A DNA stretch of 64,000 nucleotides, from the NCBI RefSeq assembly GCF_034140825.1, contig NC_089045.1, forward strand, positions 21,912,001-21,976,000, read 5' to 3'. The notes under the pieces are model-generated. The model was not told the origin of the DNA. It made no database searches and saw only the letters and a program-made list of their open reading frames with translations. Every line of letters starts with the position of its first letter. Within the stretch, counting starts at the first letter, position 1. Positions 23,374 to 36,124 of this stretch are shown piece by piece. This stretch comes from Oryza sativa Japonica Group (lineage: Eukaryota; Streptophyta; Magnoliopsida; Poales; Poaceae). The translations under genes and the position numbers were made by a program.

Positions 23374-24777
23374 TCACTCTATGCAACAATCACTTAGATC
23401 CCCTACATCCATCTCAGTATCATCTGCAAGAGCGCCATCATCCATGATATCATCCGAATCTTCACTTTTGACATCCAATATAGAATCAGTAGCACCGCTA
23501 CTATCATCATTACCAAACAAATAGTCCTCTGAATCAGACAACTCGGCAAATTTACCAAGATTCTTGATCCTCCCTCTATAGCTGGTAAGTTGAAGGACTT
23601 TTTCCTTCCACCTCACCAATGGGCACTTCTCTATTAATTCTGTCCCATCATAAGACTCCGTCAAGAATACGCTAAACCGCTTCCCCCTCTCAGAGACATA
23701 AAAGATGCCATAATGCTTCAGAAGCAGTCTCATCAACTTCTGCGGCATAACAAACTCACGACGGAAATGTGTGAGGTGATCAGTCACCAGCCTCTTTTCC
23801 AACGTGAAGTTCAGTATCTCATGCATCACTGCAACTGCCCTCTTGTCAAACTCCGGCGAGCCAGGAGTCAATCCTCCTGGTTCTGCATAAGGAGATAGGT
23901 ATGTTGTCTTCTGAAACTGCTCAGTATTGCCTTTTTTCACATAATGATGAACTTTTCCGCGGAATTTGTAGTAACTTGTAAAATTTGGTGGGAACTTCAT
24001 GGGGAATGATAGTGAGAGCTCTCCTGGTGGACTGGCAATGTCATTAGCATTTGCATCACCAGTCAATGCTGCCGTCTTTTTCTCGAGCTCGGTGACTGCC
24101 CAGTTTGGATTCCAAGAGACAAGCTCCAGGTAATCGCCGTCCTCCAACCTGACCACCCTGAACTGCTCAGGGAACATGTGAACCCATCGTGTCTTGAAAT
24201 CATGAGGAAGCCCCATGTCGCGCCTGAAATGTGCAATCTTGTCGATGGCCAGACGACGGTCCACCGAAATCATCAGCAGCCTGGTGACGTACTCAGCGGC
24301 CGTGCGTGAGTGATCCTCCAGCAGGCGTGCCTCCTCCTCGACGAGCGCCTCGGCCTGCGGCGAGAGGCCCGCCCACATGACGCCTCGGCTGTCGCGGCAG
24401 ACCTCGAAGAGCTGCGGCGAGCGGCGCACGAAGTGGGCCACCTTGTTGGGCTTGGTGAGCCCGAGCTGTGAGCGCAGGATCTCAAGGCGCTTGAGCGGGG
24501 TGACGTGCTCCTCCTCCTTCTTGAGCGTGTCGATGACGGCGAGCACCTTGGTGAGTACCTTCCACCGCTCCGTGGCCACCTCGAGCGCGTGCACCCGCTT
24601 CTTCTTGCTCCGTTGCCTCACGCTGCGGCTCTGCGTCATCCCCCGGGCGAGAGATAACTGTGCGGGGCAGCAGAATCGGCCCTGGCCCTGGCGCTGGCCC
24701 CCGCAGCGGAGCAGCTCGGCTAGGCAATCCCGCAAACACGTGGTGCGCATGGTGTCCCGAACGGCCGGAACAAGCAT
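23374..24777 (-). CDS. PORR-domain organellar RNA-binding (splicing) protein
   Basis: One exon of 467 residues. It belongs to the plant organelle RNA recognition (PORR, formerly DUF860) family, whose members (WTF1, WTF9, RPD1 and others) bind group II introns in chloroplasts or mitochondria. The PORR region begins near residue 55 (KKKRVHALEVATERWKVL) and runs to about 400. It includes LGLTKPNKVAHFVRRSPQLF, HFRRDMGLPHDFKTRW, FPEQFRVV, and the late motifs HFRREFVMPQKLMRLLLKHY and GIFYVSERGKRFSVFL. The N-terminus is basic with few acids, as in an organelle-targeting peptide. The tail from about residue 405 is very acidic and Ser-rich. The first ATG (24777) is used; a second in frame at 24750 is possible. 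Single-exon structure is usual for this family. Which organelle and which intron cannot be told from sequence. Confidence 0.9.
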   Translation of the reverse strand: MLVPAVRDTMRTTCLRDCLAELLRCGGQRQGQGRFCCPAQLSLARGMTQSRSVRQRSKKKRVHALEVATERWKVLTKVLAVIDTLKKEEEHVTPLKRLEILRSQLGLTKPNKVAHFVRRSPQLFEVCRDSRGVMWAGLSPQAEALVEEEARLLEDHSRTAAEYVTRLLMISVDRRLAIDKIAHFRRDMGLPHDFKTRWVHMFPEQFRVVRLEDGDYLELVSWNPNWAVTELEKKTAALTGDANANDIASPPGELSLSFPMKFPPNFTSYYKFRGKVHHYVKKGNTEQFQKTTYLSPYAEPGGLTPGSPEFDKRAVAVMHEILNFTLEKRLVTDHLTHFRREFVMPQKLMRLLLKHYGIFYVSERGKRFSVFLTESYDGTELIEKCPLVRWKEKVLQLTSYRGRIKNLGKFAELSDSEDYLFGNDDSSGATDSILDVKSEDSDDIMDDGALADDTEMDVGDLSDCCIE

Positions 24778-26192
24778 ACGCAGGAGTAAGACGATGGTAC
24801 GAACGCAACGGGAGCAGGAAGCGGCGGAGGACGGCAGCTATCGGCGCTTCTAGCCGGCGGCGAGAGGAGGAGGAGGCCAGGAAGGGGCGGCGGGATGGCC
24901 GGAAAGAGGAGCGGGGAATCAAGCGGAGCACGAGCCTCTACAACTGCAAGGACAGCAATGGCGATGCTTAAAATTAGCCCATGTGTTTGGATAGAAGATC
25001 TAGCCCGCAGCCTTATTAGGCTTGTTAGGTTTGGGCTAATCCAAGAAATATTTTCAAGGAACAAGTTGTAATATTATTTAAATTAATTTTGTAGTTATTG
25101 CTAATACATTATAAAAAAATTAACAACTAAAATTCAAGGCTAATATCACTTTAAAAGACAATATATCCTATATTTCGATAAGGTAAAGTACGGTCTACTA
25201 TATTTTATAGAGGAAATAAATGCAAGTATATATACCATGTTATTATTGTATATTTTAATAAAAAAATGTATAAAAAGGCATGTGAATTATAAAAATACGA
25301 ATATAAAAGGTGATGAACATATTTTCTGCTAAAACAAAATTTACTATTTACAAAAGTTGATGAGAAATGTTCAAATAAGTATGCAGGTTGAAATTGGAAA
25401 CGGTAATTGAACATAGTTGATATCCTATATTTTTATAAAAGGTAAAACAATTAGTAGCAAGAATGAACATAACAAAAATCATTTTCTCCTAATAATTGTG
25501 CAAATTTTTACAACTTAGAATGTAGTATGATTTTACATAAGTTTCATGGAAATTCAACTAATTTATATAAAATGTTATGAAATTTGCACTACTTAATAGC
25601 ACAAAATAATATACACGGGCTATAAATTGACGCGCTAATTTTCTAGTAATTAATGTAAAGAACCCCTAATAAAAAATGCATAATTTTCTGATCTAAACCA
25701 TGCCGACACGGTAAAAAGTTAAAAAAAAAAACATTAGCCTTGAGCCCTTGAAGCAGACACAGAGAAGGCAAGAATGAAGCAATGGTGATGGAGTGCGCAC
25801 TGGAGGCCGGAGCAGAGCCGTGCCGTCTACTCAGGACTCGTCGAGCAGGAGGGAGAGGGACCCGACTCCGGTGCGCCGTCGCCGCCGTGAGGGGCGGCCG
25901 CGCGCCGGGCCTACTGGCGCCTGCCGCAGCCGCAGAGTGAGAGGACGAGGAGGCGAGGGGCGGCGGAGATGAGACACAAGCGGAGCGGCGGCCGTCCGGG
26001 CGCGGTGGTGCGCCTCTCCTCTGTCGTCCTAACCCTAGCGCCTGTGGTGGGCTTTTTTTTTTGTTTGGGCCGGGCCAAAATCCAGGTGGTCCAAGGACTC
26101 CCCGCCCCTGTGATGGACCGATGGACGTACACAGGGGCTATAGCATCCACGCCGGGTAATGACCTGGTTGCCGCCTTGCCGGCAGCCCGGCT

Positions 26193-26428
26193 AGGGTCTG
26201 TTTGAGGGGAGCTTTAGATTCTGAGAAGCAGCTGCTGGGTAGCCAGCTTCTGAGAATCTAGAAAAGCTCTGAAACTCAGCTTCTTCAGTTTCTGGCTTCT
26301 TAGTTAATTTATTTTTCAGAATCTGTAACTACAGATTCTCAGAAGCTGTGGACTGTTTGGGGCAGCTTCTAGCAGAAGCAGCTTTTGAGAAAAGCTGTAG
26401 CTGGGACAAGCTCCCCCAAACAGGGCCT
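26193..26428. mobile_element. MITE with GGGTCTGTTTG ends
   Basis: The left end AGGGTCTGTTTGAGGGGAGC pairs with the right end (GCTCCCCCAAACAGGGCCT). The inside is almost a perfect fold-back of AGCTTCTGAGAATCT and AGATTCTCAGAAGCT blocks, so the whole element could form one long hairpin. Confidence 0.65.
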
Positions 26429-26836
26429 AAGTTGGTGGACGGCGATTTTGGGGGAGACGATGCGGTGAGAACTTCGGCAGCCAGCGATTTCGCCGAGGAC
26501 AACATGGAAGGAGAGGCCTGCGGACACCGGCAAGAGCCAATTCACCCAGGCGGTGGCAATTTCAGCGCGCGCCGAGGGAAAGGAAGAGGGTGAGAGATTG
26601 GGAGGCGGCGGCGGAGAGGAAAGGGGAGAAGCTGAAGGGAGCGGAAGAGACCCATGGATTTGTGGGGCCCATAGCGGAAGACCACACGGCGACGGCACCA
26701 CAACTGGTATTGTTGCACTGTAGAGCGGAGGCGGATAGAATTTTCCTGTATATCGCATCGGATAGACCTGGAGACTCCTGGGTACTATTCGCCTGTAGCA
26801 CCTGAGATGCCCCTCCCAAAAACTATAAATTCTACA

Positions 26837-26969
26837 GATTTGCCACTCTTACGAGTGGTTCTAAACGATTTGTTACTTGACTCTATGTCATAGACACATA
26901 AGGGCCCACATGTCATAGGCAGCGAGTGACAAATTCTTAATTGCCACACCTTAAAAGTGGCAAATAATT
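26837..26969. mobile_element. short repeat of the TTTGCCACTCTTA family
   Basis: Ends GATTTGCCACTCTTAC and CTTAAAAGTGGCAAATAATT are inverted. The middle contains ACATAAGGGCCCACATGTCA. A related copy is at 38085-38212. Confidence 0.5.
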
Positions 26970-27844
26970 AAATGTCCTTAGTCGACGACGACGATGGTAG
27001 AAAATGTTTGGGTTGCCAGAAAAAAAAGAGAGAGTAGAGCTTCGCATTCTCCTAAGTCCATGAAGAATACACAATCTTGTAAATGTTTTATACAACATCT
27101 CACTATCATGTTGTGTCTCAGTTATGAAGAGGCAAATTGAAAAAAATTGTGAATACATAATAGGTCTATTTCGTTATCCTTTTGCTACAGCTGTGTGGGC
27201 TATAACTACAAGCCAGTAACGGTGGTTTATATCTTGCTGACTACAATCACAACAACGTTTTAGCATCACCTACCAAATAGGCCCAATGTAAAAATATGAT
27301 TCGGTTAGAAAAACCAACCTATGCAAATTATGGTGCATGTTCCTCGCATCATTCTTGCTAGGCCTCAACAGCAAAGAGCGAAACTTATAAGCATCGGTTA
27401 TTGTCTTTCTTATGTCATAAAATTCTATCGATAGAACACAGGTAGTAGCCCAATGAATGCATGCATAGCTAGTTTGTCAGATTCGTAGCTAGAAAATAAC
27501 TACATTTTTTGGATGGAGTACCAATCATAAGTTAACCAGCTGCCTCAGCAATTGAGAGTTGAACGAATTTTGTAAAGAACGCCCAGAAGGTTGGGCAAAT
27601 TACATTTTGAGAATAGGAATATGAAAGAAGAGCTAAAAAGAAAAAGAAAAGACCATCAAGTTCTTGTCTCGGCCAAATCTAATAGGAAAGAGAACTAGTG
27701 TTGAGCTGTAGAAGATGATGGGGACGGCTAATGGGCGATCGATCCCCATCTCACTGTACACTCCTCTCCCCCCTTCCTCCCTCCCCTTCTTCTCTTCCTA
27801 CTACACCATAATTTTTTTTAAAAAAAATAAAGTTGGAAAAATTT

Positions 27845-28310
27845 ATGTATAGAAATATTATATATAAAAAAAAATTGAATTCAAATTCAAATTGGAAACG
27901 GGTACGTAAACTTTTGACTTATAAACTTTGGGTCTATAAACTAATATTTGAATTCAAAATCAAATTTGAATCGGGTATGTAAACTTTTGACTTATAAACT
28001 TTGGGTCTATAAACTTTAAATGTATAGAAATACTATATATAAAAAATATTTGAATTCAAATTCAAATTTGAATCAGATATAATTCAAATTCAAATTTGAA
28101 TAGGGTACATAAACTTTTGACTTATAAACTTTGAATCTATAAACTTTAGGTGTATAAACTTTAGATATATAGAAATACTATATATATAAAAAAATTGAAT
28201 TCAAATTCAAATTTGAATTGGGTATATAAACTTTTGACTTATAATAATTCGCTCTACAAACTTTAGGTGGATAAACTTTAGATGTGTAAACTTTATGCGT
28301 ATAAACTTAA
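27845..28310. repeat. AT-rich direct-repeat array
   Basis: Degenerate units combine GAATTCAAATTCAAATTTGAA with TAAACTTTTGACTTATAAACT and TATAAACTTTAG. At least four large units and many smaller TATAAACTT repeats are present. Sequences with GCGATC (27733 and 28336) stand outside both sides and may mark the borders of a larger element. Confidence 0.65.
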
Positions 28311-29495
28311 TAAAAGAGAAAAAGAAAAAAAACAAAAACGATCGCCGCCAGCGATCAATCGCTCAGTAGGACTTTCGGAAGATGATGCCTAGGCTCGAAC
28401 ATGTATGGGGCTTCCAAGAATGGGAGGTTGAAGGAGTTTTGGCAAGCAAAGATAATATCAGTCATATCTTATATATCTCTCACTGGAAACGAAAAAGAAA
28501 CCATCACCGATGCGGGAAGCTTGTAGGAGAAGAATTGAGCGATCGTCATGACCTTCTTTTCGTTTGGATAGAGGACAACTGGACAAGTCCTCAACCCCAA
28601 GAAAATCAGCTGAACTCCCAACGGTAGGCGTTGATGGAGAACCCAACAACCACCGTCCATGAAGTCCTGCATGCCTATCAAGTCATGACAAGAATAGCCA
28701 AATGCCCGTAACCTCTTGAGTTGCATAAAGAAAGGAAAAGGAAGAAGAACGAAATGAACAGAAGTACAGGTTTAACCCAACTAGCCTGCCCCTACTAGGG
28801 ACCAAAGAAATCCTATCCATCATTCTCCCATCACGTGACGGTGAGCCACCGAAATCACAAAGAGGGACATAAAGGTTGGGGATTTTCGTGGTGCTAGGAG
28901 GTTCGCAAGAGCTCCATAAAAGAAGAGTTTTCAGTTTGTTAGTACTTTACATTTGTATGTGTAGTTTGTGTAGGACTATGGGTAAGCTAGACAAAAAAAA
29001 AATCCACGGTAGGAAACCATGAAAGCAAGAGATCATATATCGTTACCACTTAACAAGCGAAGCAATGGGACGAGAGTCAGTCAGATTAGCCCTGTCCAGC
29101 GGATCATAGATCATTTAGAAATAATAATGTATCAAATAAAGAGTCCTACGATTAAGTCACATTCTTATAAATTAATAATAAGTTATCTATTTCACAAAAC
29201 AGAATAATACTTTATTCATTTCATTATAAACATAGTATATACTCTATAGTATATGATACAATTCGTCTCTCTAGGGCATATAGCTGATAGTTTGCGTGCT
29301 GCAGCTCAGCTTGCGTGTGTGTTGATTGTGTTCACGTCAATTTGTTTTCCAATAGTAAAGGAATCGCTCCTGAAAAGGAGGATAATGCCTACTAGTTACA
29401 AACAACAAGGACAAGGCCCAGTTTTGCCCTTAAAACCTTAAAATAGGATTAAATTGACCTACAGAATCCTTTACAAGCTACAAATTCTTCAGATA

Positions 29496-32400
29496 TTAGA
29501 ATACACCAAAAAATGTGGCAACAGCAAACAGCAAAAAAAGTACTCCTCCTATCAGGCCAACCTGGAAAATTGTACATTCATGTAAGTGAAATACCCAAAA
29601 ACCTAAAACACAATAATACCGAGAGCATTAACTATTAAACCAAAACAAGAAACCAAGTTAATTGTACAAAAAACTTTTACCAGCTTCTCAGATAGGTAGT
29701 TGGCAAGGAATGCTCCCCCAACAATTGCAAGGAAAGTTGCAACCAAGTGTCCAGCTATGGCTCCGCTTGCGACACCAAAAGGAGACTACAAAAACAAAGA
29801 CATGTTTTTTTTATGGTAATACAAATCTAAACTAAATTATACATATGCATTCTGTTGCCAAGTCCAAAACAAACCTGAGCAGCACCTAACGCAATTGTAG
29901 CCAGCATAGAGCGATCTCCCCATTCCTGCCAGTAAAAATCATTTGGTGAGCAATAAGGTGTTAGTTCACTACGCCCTTTGTTAAAAAATAGAACAGCTAT
30001 TTTGTTTCGTTCAAACAAGACTTTGACCAACCAATAACCTATTAGAACATAATTTTTGTGACACAAAATTTATGTTATTAGATTCATATTCGGAGTACTT
30101 TCGTATGATTATGCTTTTGTATGGCATAAATGATACATTAGTACAGCAATGTTAGTCAAAGCCTTATTGTACATGGGAATCAACTTACTGCAAAGAAAAC
30201 AAGGCTGAAAGACTTCCAAAGGACCTCAAGAGGACTAGTCAACTTTTTAGCCACCTGCCACAAAGTAGAAACAACCTTCAGTTAAAAAAAAAAAAGGTGA
30301 AGAGCAGAAAACTTATTTTGATACTTAAGTTTTGCCACCCCCCCCCCAAAAAAAAAAAAAAGAAAAGAAGAAGATGGTTTTAATAAATTCTCAAGAGCAG
30401 CAGATGCAAATGTTCCAAATATTTAGTTGGCTACTGCATGCTTCCAGCTTTGCAGAAAGTAAATGCAAAAGCAAAACATTTATATGATTTGACAAAAACT
30501 CTTCACAGAATCAACATTCTGAAAAAGCACAACCTTCTCCTTGACAAGCTCCTCAGCCTCAGCCAGCTCCCCAGATTCAGAGTTTCCCTGAAGGTTTCCA
30601 TTTGCATTATCTGGAAGTTGCCATGCATCTTTTATTGACTTGAAACCAAAAAATGCCAGGAGAGCAATCGCAGCATACTCTCCTATAGGTAGTGCTGCAA
30701 AAAAAAATAATAATAATCATGTATCAACAAGTATGTCCATTAGGATATCAGAGATACTTATGGAAACTTCCAAAAAGTAAACCCAAGTGCAGAAAGAATG
30801 CCAAATATGAGTACTAGAAATTACATAGAGATATTGCCAGAGAAAGCATAGTAGTTTATACTTGTTTGAAATTGTGCTGGTACAGACTGAAAAATCCTTC
30901 CAATTATAACACTCACAATAGTCATTAGGGAAAGAGCAGCCATTGACCCAAGTAAAACCTGTTCACAAAATTACACAGGCACATAAATGTTAGAGTGACT
31001 AGCCAAAGGGAGACATTCTCTAAAATAAAAATGAAAATTGAGGGAAAAATATATTTCTCTAAACCCTTAATATAATTCAGTTGCCCGGCGGAGAATCTTA
31101 ATATAATTCAGTTATAGGTAGAAAACAAGTCTTTAGTTTTTCTTAAATGACAAAACCATCATTTTGAGGTTGTATCTTTTAGTTCGGTAGTGACATTTTA
31201 TTATTAATCGTTTTTTACATGGAAGAACATATTAAAAGAAGAGAGCAACACTGTGAAGAGAAAAGAAACAACTCAAATAATTGGACAATAACTTGAGACA
31301 GATCTAAATCACCATGCCCAAACGTACCAATGCTCTCTGATATTGCATCGCAAGAAGTGCAGCAATGAAAAATGTCTGCAACAAAAGAAGGGTCAGCGCA
31401 ACAAAATTTCTTTGCTTGCCCAAACATATTAAGCATATAGCATAAGCTTTACAGAATGGTAAAAAAAAACAATTCTTGAACATAGCTCCAAGCTAGGAGA
31501 ACACTGAAGATCATGTAGCTACAACTAAATGATAGTAATACAAGGAGAAAAATAGGATCTACAGTAGGTATGACTCCAAAACAGTAAATGAGTAATTCAC
31601 TATGAAGATAATACAAATCCAATTTGACTGAGTTGACACTCAAGTTGTAAAGCCTTGAAATATCATAATTTAGGAGCATAAAAGTACATAAAACTACTTA
31701 CTGCTTAGCTTCATGTATAGAAAACAACAAGAAGGTCTCATCATCTATCAAATTGCAACAATAAATACTGTGATGTAGCATGGGAAAGAAATGAAACTAT
31801 AGACATTTGGTTGGACATAGCAAATGTGGATGACCTATTTATTTCAGAAATGGAGCATCAGAATGAAAACTCTAAGAACCATAGAATCCAGACTTCATAA
31901 TTAGTCAAAAGAAGGTAAAGAGCATCTGTAATGCATCTAGAAGGATAAGGCAAGAGAAAAAGTCAACTTTAATGGACTGTATACCTTATCCCCAATCTCA
32001 GATACAAAAATCAGTGTAAATGCTGCCGTGAAACCTGACTTTGCAAGCATCGCTACAACTGCAGATGGTTGTCCTTTAAAGAAAACAATAAAAGCGGATG
32101 CCAGAGCACATAGAAGTAGCACTGCAGCAATGGATTGAGGGTAACGAGATCCTGAAGGTGGTTTTGTTCTGCCAACCAAAGCCAATGTGCAGTTTAATGC
32201 TATTTAGAAGAGATTGGGATGAAGATTGAGTTAAACATAGTAGAGTATAGGAACTCACGGTTTGTTTGAATCTCTGGTAGCAGAACTATCCAAATGTTCC
32301 CCATGGCTACCTGCTTCGCCACCTTCATAGCTTCCAGCTCCAACATTTACATTGGATGTCTGCACTCTAACATTGTGCCGTATTGGTCTCAACCATGGTA

Positions 32401-33739
32401 ACCTACATCTCACTGTTAAAATAAAACTATGCAATCAAAATAGTATAACGATGCCTGTCCAAATTCAAACAAGAAATCTTACAAAATGGAGTCATTATGC
32501 CTGAAAGTAGCAAGGGAAGATGGTTTTAGGTGGTGGCATGAATCTAAGGCTCCTTTGACATTAAAATGAATTGCGGATGAATGTGTAGAGTTGGAATCCA
32601 TAACAAACAATACGATCAACTTCATCAACGAGTTTCACAAAGAAACAATGATACTTGTATTTGATCTGAGACATGGACAAGAATTGTTTTTTTTTTCAAA
32701 AGGTTGACAGAATTTGATGAGTAAACAATCCCAGAAAACATGGTATTTATATTTACAGAAAACAAAAACATCTCCTTGATGCTTTTTGTGCCACACTCCT
32801 CAATGTCGCATTCAAATTCCATCTGTGCTTACTATTTCAGATCCATGTGGTGACAGGAAACAACAAGCAAGCTGGAATTCATGGCAGCGCCTAGGATGAG
32901 ATGTGATCCATGTGTAATTGACTAATTGTGGACGAGATCTTGCTGTCTGGTCAATGAGAACAAACATAATTTATTTATCTTGGAATTTGCAATGGCATAG
33001 TAATCCAAAGCCCACCAAATTATCTCTCCTGTGCATACAATAAAGAACCTATCTAATTTTTCCATCCTACACAACTTAGGAGATCGATAACCTGAAATCG
33101 GCAAAACCTGATGCTAGCTTGAAACAACAATTGGGGTCTAAAACTTATCATAGGCTAAACATTTACATTTATTATGAATGCAACGCCCATAATTTTGGGT
33201 TTCTCTATGCCACTATGGCACTATCTGAAACATTTTGGCCCTTCCTCCATGACACTATCTGAAATTAGACTAGGGGTTGTTTAGATTGATGTCATTTCAA
33301 ACCATAACATTTTTTGGTAAAGTTGTCAAAAATGTGCATCTATTTAGTTTTTTTACCAAACTCTGGTAAATACATAAGAAACCCTGCCAAAACTTGGCAG
33401 TATTGCCAAATTGCCAAAAATTGGTAAAGTTTATTTTGGCTACAATCTAAACAAGACCTAGATTACTGTACTAGTAAGGATGCCACATATGTTTGATTGA
33501 GCCACATTGACTGACTGGCCTGATCATCAACCATGCAAGAAGCGTTCGAGCACAAGATCCCTGATTATTACTCTAGTGGGGCGTGAGAGAAGAGGAGGAA
33601 GGGAGCAGGACATAGAGATGCCCAGACCTTGTCCTTCCACGAGGCACCGCCGCCGCAGAAGCAGCGGCGGCCCTGCCCCATCCTCGCGCCTCCTGCTGGC
33701 GGCTGGCACTGCGACGCCGACGGAAATGGCCGTTGCCAT
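29496..33739 (-). CDS. GDT1-like (UPF0016) chloroplast cation transporter
   Basis: Ten exons: 33628-33739, 32259-32412, 31985-32168, 31328-31375, 30862-30958, 30534-30694, 30189-30254, 29875-29925, 29681-29785, 29496-29561. They join in frame to 347 residues. This is a UPF0016/GDT1 membrane transporter; the plant plastid members PAM71 and CMT1 move Mn2+ (and Ca2+) into thylakoids or across the envelope. Both signature motifs are present: FVSEIGDKTFFIAAL and FFAEWGDRSMLATIALGAAQ (E-x-G-D-[KR]-[ST]), each in a three-helix repeat. A transit-like basic N-terminus is followed by about seven hydrophobic segments. For exon 2 only the acceptor giving VRCRLPWLRP keeps the frame. It resembles 'GDT1-like protein 2, chloroplastic' of rice, which I recall as 347 residues; that match is from memory. 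Confidence 0.9.
33273..33458. mobile_element. hAT-like MITE in the GDT1-like gene's first intron
   Basis: The left end GGGTTGTTTAGATTG and right end CAATCTAAACAAGACC are inverted, with CTA-like bases outside. It is the same family as 12296-12493. It lies in the 1.2-kb first intron (32413-33627). Confidence 0.65.
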
Positions 33740-35923
33740 GGATCGAAGAAGCTCCGGCGTCGGTGACGTGGAGGAGGAGGAGCAGGAGGAGGCGGCGGCA
33801 GTGGGAGGGGAGGCGCCCGCGGTGGGGGTAGAGGGTGAAGGGGGAGGCGGCGGCGTGGGGGGAGAGGGCGGAGGCGCTGAGCCGGCGCCGGCGACGGCGA
33901 CGAGAAGGAGAGGAGGCGGGCGGCTTATCGGCTTCGGGAGTTCGGTAGCGCACACGTGCCAACAGTTCTTCTTCTTCGTCTTTCCTTTTCCTTTTTTTTA
34001 AAAAAAAATTATTAAATTTCAGAGAATCAAAGATTATTATAGGCTCGAAATTACATGAAACAACATAATCCTCCGTTCCATAAAAAAAATTGTAGTACCG
34101 GATATGACATATTCGTCCAGATTCATAGTATTATTTTTCATAGTATTGGCATGGGCGGCTTATATAACTTGGGTACTATGGTCATATTCCAAAGTTAACT
34201 TTGCTAACGTAGTAGCAATTTTTTTTTAAAAAAAATGGTTATCTTATATGGTTAAAACTTTTATACAATGGATCAAAGATTTTTTTATAAATTTAAGATT
34301 TAGTTTTAGAATTTATTGGTATAGTGTATCGATGAATAATTGGTCAATGGTACCATTTTGTGAAACTCTGCTCACATAATACTTAGGTTATATGCCAAGT
34401 AATTATTGGTATGCATGTTGACCATTATTTTTTGGGTCATGTAAATTTTACCTTCGAAATGCATGATGCATGAAAAGTTGTTAGAATACAATAAACTAAT
34501 TAGCGCAGCTAAGCTGGCGATGTAACTAAGCACACGTGCGTGTGGTTGCGCAGGTGCGCCCTACTCAATGGGTCTTATTGGTCGAAGAAGGTATAGGCAT
34601 TCTTTTTCATATTATAATTGATCTAGGAGAGATGGAAAGTTATCTAAATCTGGTATTTGAAAGTAAAATTTTATGATAGATACTTTTTCAATATAGATTT
34701 ATTTCAAATTTTAAAAGTGAGTAAGCTTTCAACTCTAAATTTTAATTTTTCAATTCAAAATTTTAAAGTATTCTACCCAAAATATTTCAAACTTTTTAAC
34801 CTAAAGTACAAAAACTTTAAACTCAAATGTGAAAATTTCAACCTGAACTATAACATTTTCAACTCAAATGTGACATATCATTGTACAATGAATCCGGACA
34901 GCTCTTCCAAGATAAGTTAATATGATACAGGATGTGACATATTTTAATACTACAAACCTGGACAGCATGTCCATATTCACAGGGTTTCTCAAGTGCATCA
35001 GTGAGGCACAACTCTAGCAAAGCTATTGTCAATGTTTCAGCACAAGAACCAACAAAGATGAAGCCAAAGAAACCAACTCCTAGTGCAGTTCTTCTTCCTC
35101 CTTCATGGGAGTCTACAAAGTTGTGATGTAATGATAGCTAAATCTATCTAATTGTGATGTGTGATGTAATGATAGTTGTGTAATGACTGTTGTGTCTAGG
35201 GATTCAAGTGGGTAGTCCCGCTATCCACATAAAAACCCGTTTGCTAGTTTATTTTTCACATGGTAGTACAAAATTTAGAAGAAAAAATGAAGTAGAAGTA
35301 GGATAAGTGGGCAAAAAAAGCCCGCTTGCATCCGTGGTTGTGCCATGTAATGACTGTTGCCAAATGTGGCTTTTGTGCTAGGTAACTCTAGTTGCCAAAC
35401 TGATGTGTGAAGGCTTTATATTGCCTCACACTATGCCCAATTGTTGCTATGCTGGTTAAGTGAACCTAATTATGTGCTGCTATGCTGGTTAAGTGAACCT
35501 AATTATGACTTATTCTGCTATAAAGATTTTCAGACTTGTGTGATCCAAATTGTGTCAACTATTCTTTCCTGAGATTGAATTTATCCCTGTCGATTGTTAT
35601 GTGAAGCCAATTGTGCTACCCACTTGTTATGACAGACAAACACATATTCTGCTGTAAATGAATCAAAATTATGTCATGCCATATAAAAAAAATCAACTAG
35701 CACAGTTTGTAACATATTCTTGCCAAATACTCATTGCATTCATAATGCAAGTTGTAGCTGCAAATACTACAACGTGCAGTTCACATTCTTGATACCATCA
35801 CAGATACGACAAGAACACAGAATATGACAACAATCGAGAGATAAAATCTCTCATTCTCTAGCCTAGTGTTTACGTACTAATTTTCTCTGCATTCTCACAA
35901 CCCAAGGCTTTGACTGACTCCAA
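33740..35923. other. upstream and intergenic sequence
   Basis: Leader and promoter of the GDT1-like gene up to about 34000. Beyond that is AT-rich sequence with a run of AACTTT/CAAATTTT-like words (34660-34900), and a stretch at 34950-35130 that can be read on the minus strand but shows no known domain. A direct repeat of about 36 bp (GCTATGCTGGTTAAGTGAAC) occurs at about 35448 and 35480. Nothing else is identifiable. Confidence 0.5.
33953..33958. promoter_or_regulatory. G-box (CACGTG) upstream of the GDT1-like gene
   Basis: A perfect palindromic CACGTG lies 214 bp upstream of the start codon of the plastid transporter gene. G-boxes bind bZIP and bHLH (HY5, PIF) factors and are common in light-regulated promoters. 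Location only; no functional evidence. Confidence 0.35.
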
Positions 35924-36124
35924 CTATTGCCTGGCAGCATCAAGCTCTCTGCTCTTCTCCTCTGCATTCAACCTCTCTTCTTGAACAGCCAAAACCAGAT
36001 CTTCATTCTTCTTGCTCATTGACCAAACCAAATCTCGCAAGTCATTCAACAAATCTCACATATAAGTGGTTGTTGGCCCATCAAACCAAGAAAAGAAATT
36101 GCATCTTTGAAGCATCTAGGCCCC

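Larger units (their letters stand above)
24778..29495. other. gene-poor intergenic region
   Basis: Contains the PORR promoter, AT-rich unassigned sequence (25000-25740), and a GC-rich island at 25750-26160 with short open frames but no splice structure or known domain. It also holds two MITEs (26193-26428, 26837-26969), AT-rich sequence, a direct-repeat array (27845-28310), and a stretch at 28330-28740 in which no protein is recognised. From 28740 to 29495 nothing is seen except the likely 3' UTR of the GDT1-like gene. Confidence 0.6.

Noticed and set aside
25750-26160. GC-rich island that might be a first exon
   Set aside because: Short frames on both strands, no known motif, no downstream exons; ends in repeat sequence.
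28380-28740. Open frames of about 80 codons on both strands after the AT-rich repeat array
   Set aside because: Protein-like in parts but no family recognised and no splice-linked partners; not strong enough to call a gene.
33628-33962. Alternative longer N-terminus for the GDT1-like protein in another frame
   Set aside because: That frame has no ATG (only TTG/GTG). The MATAISVG start with the acceptor giving VRCRLPWLRP keeps a single clean frame.
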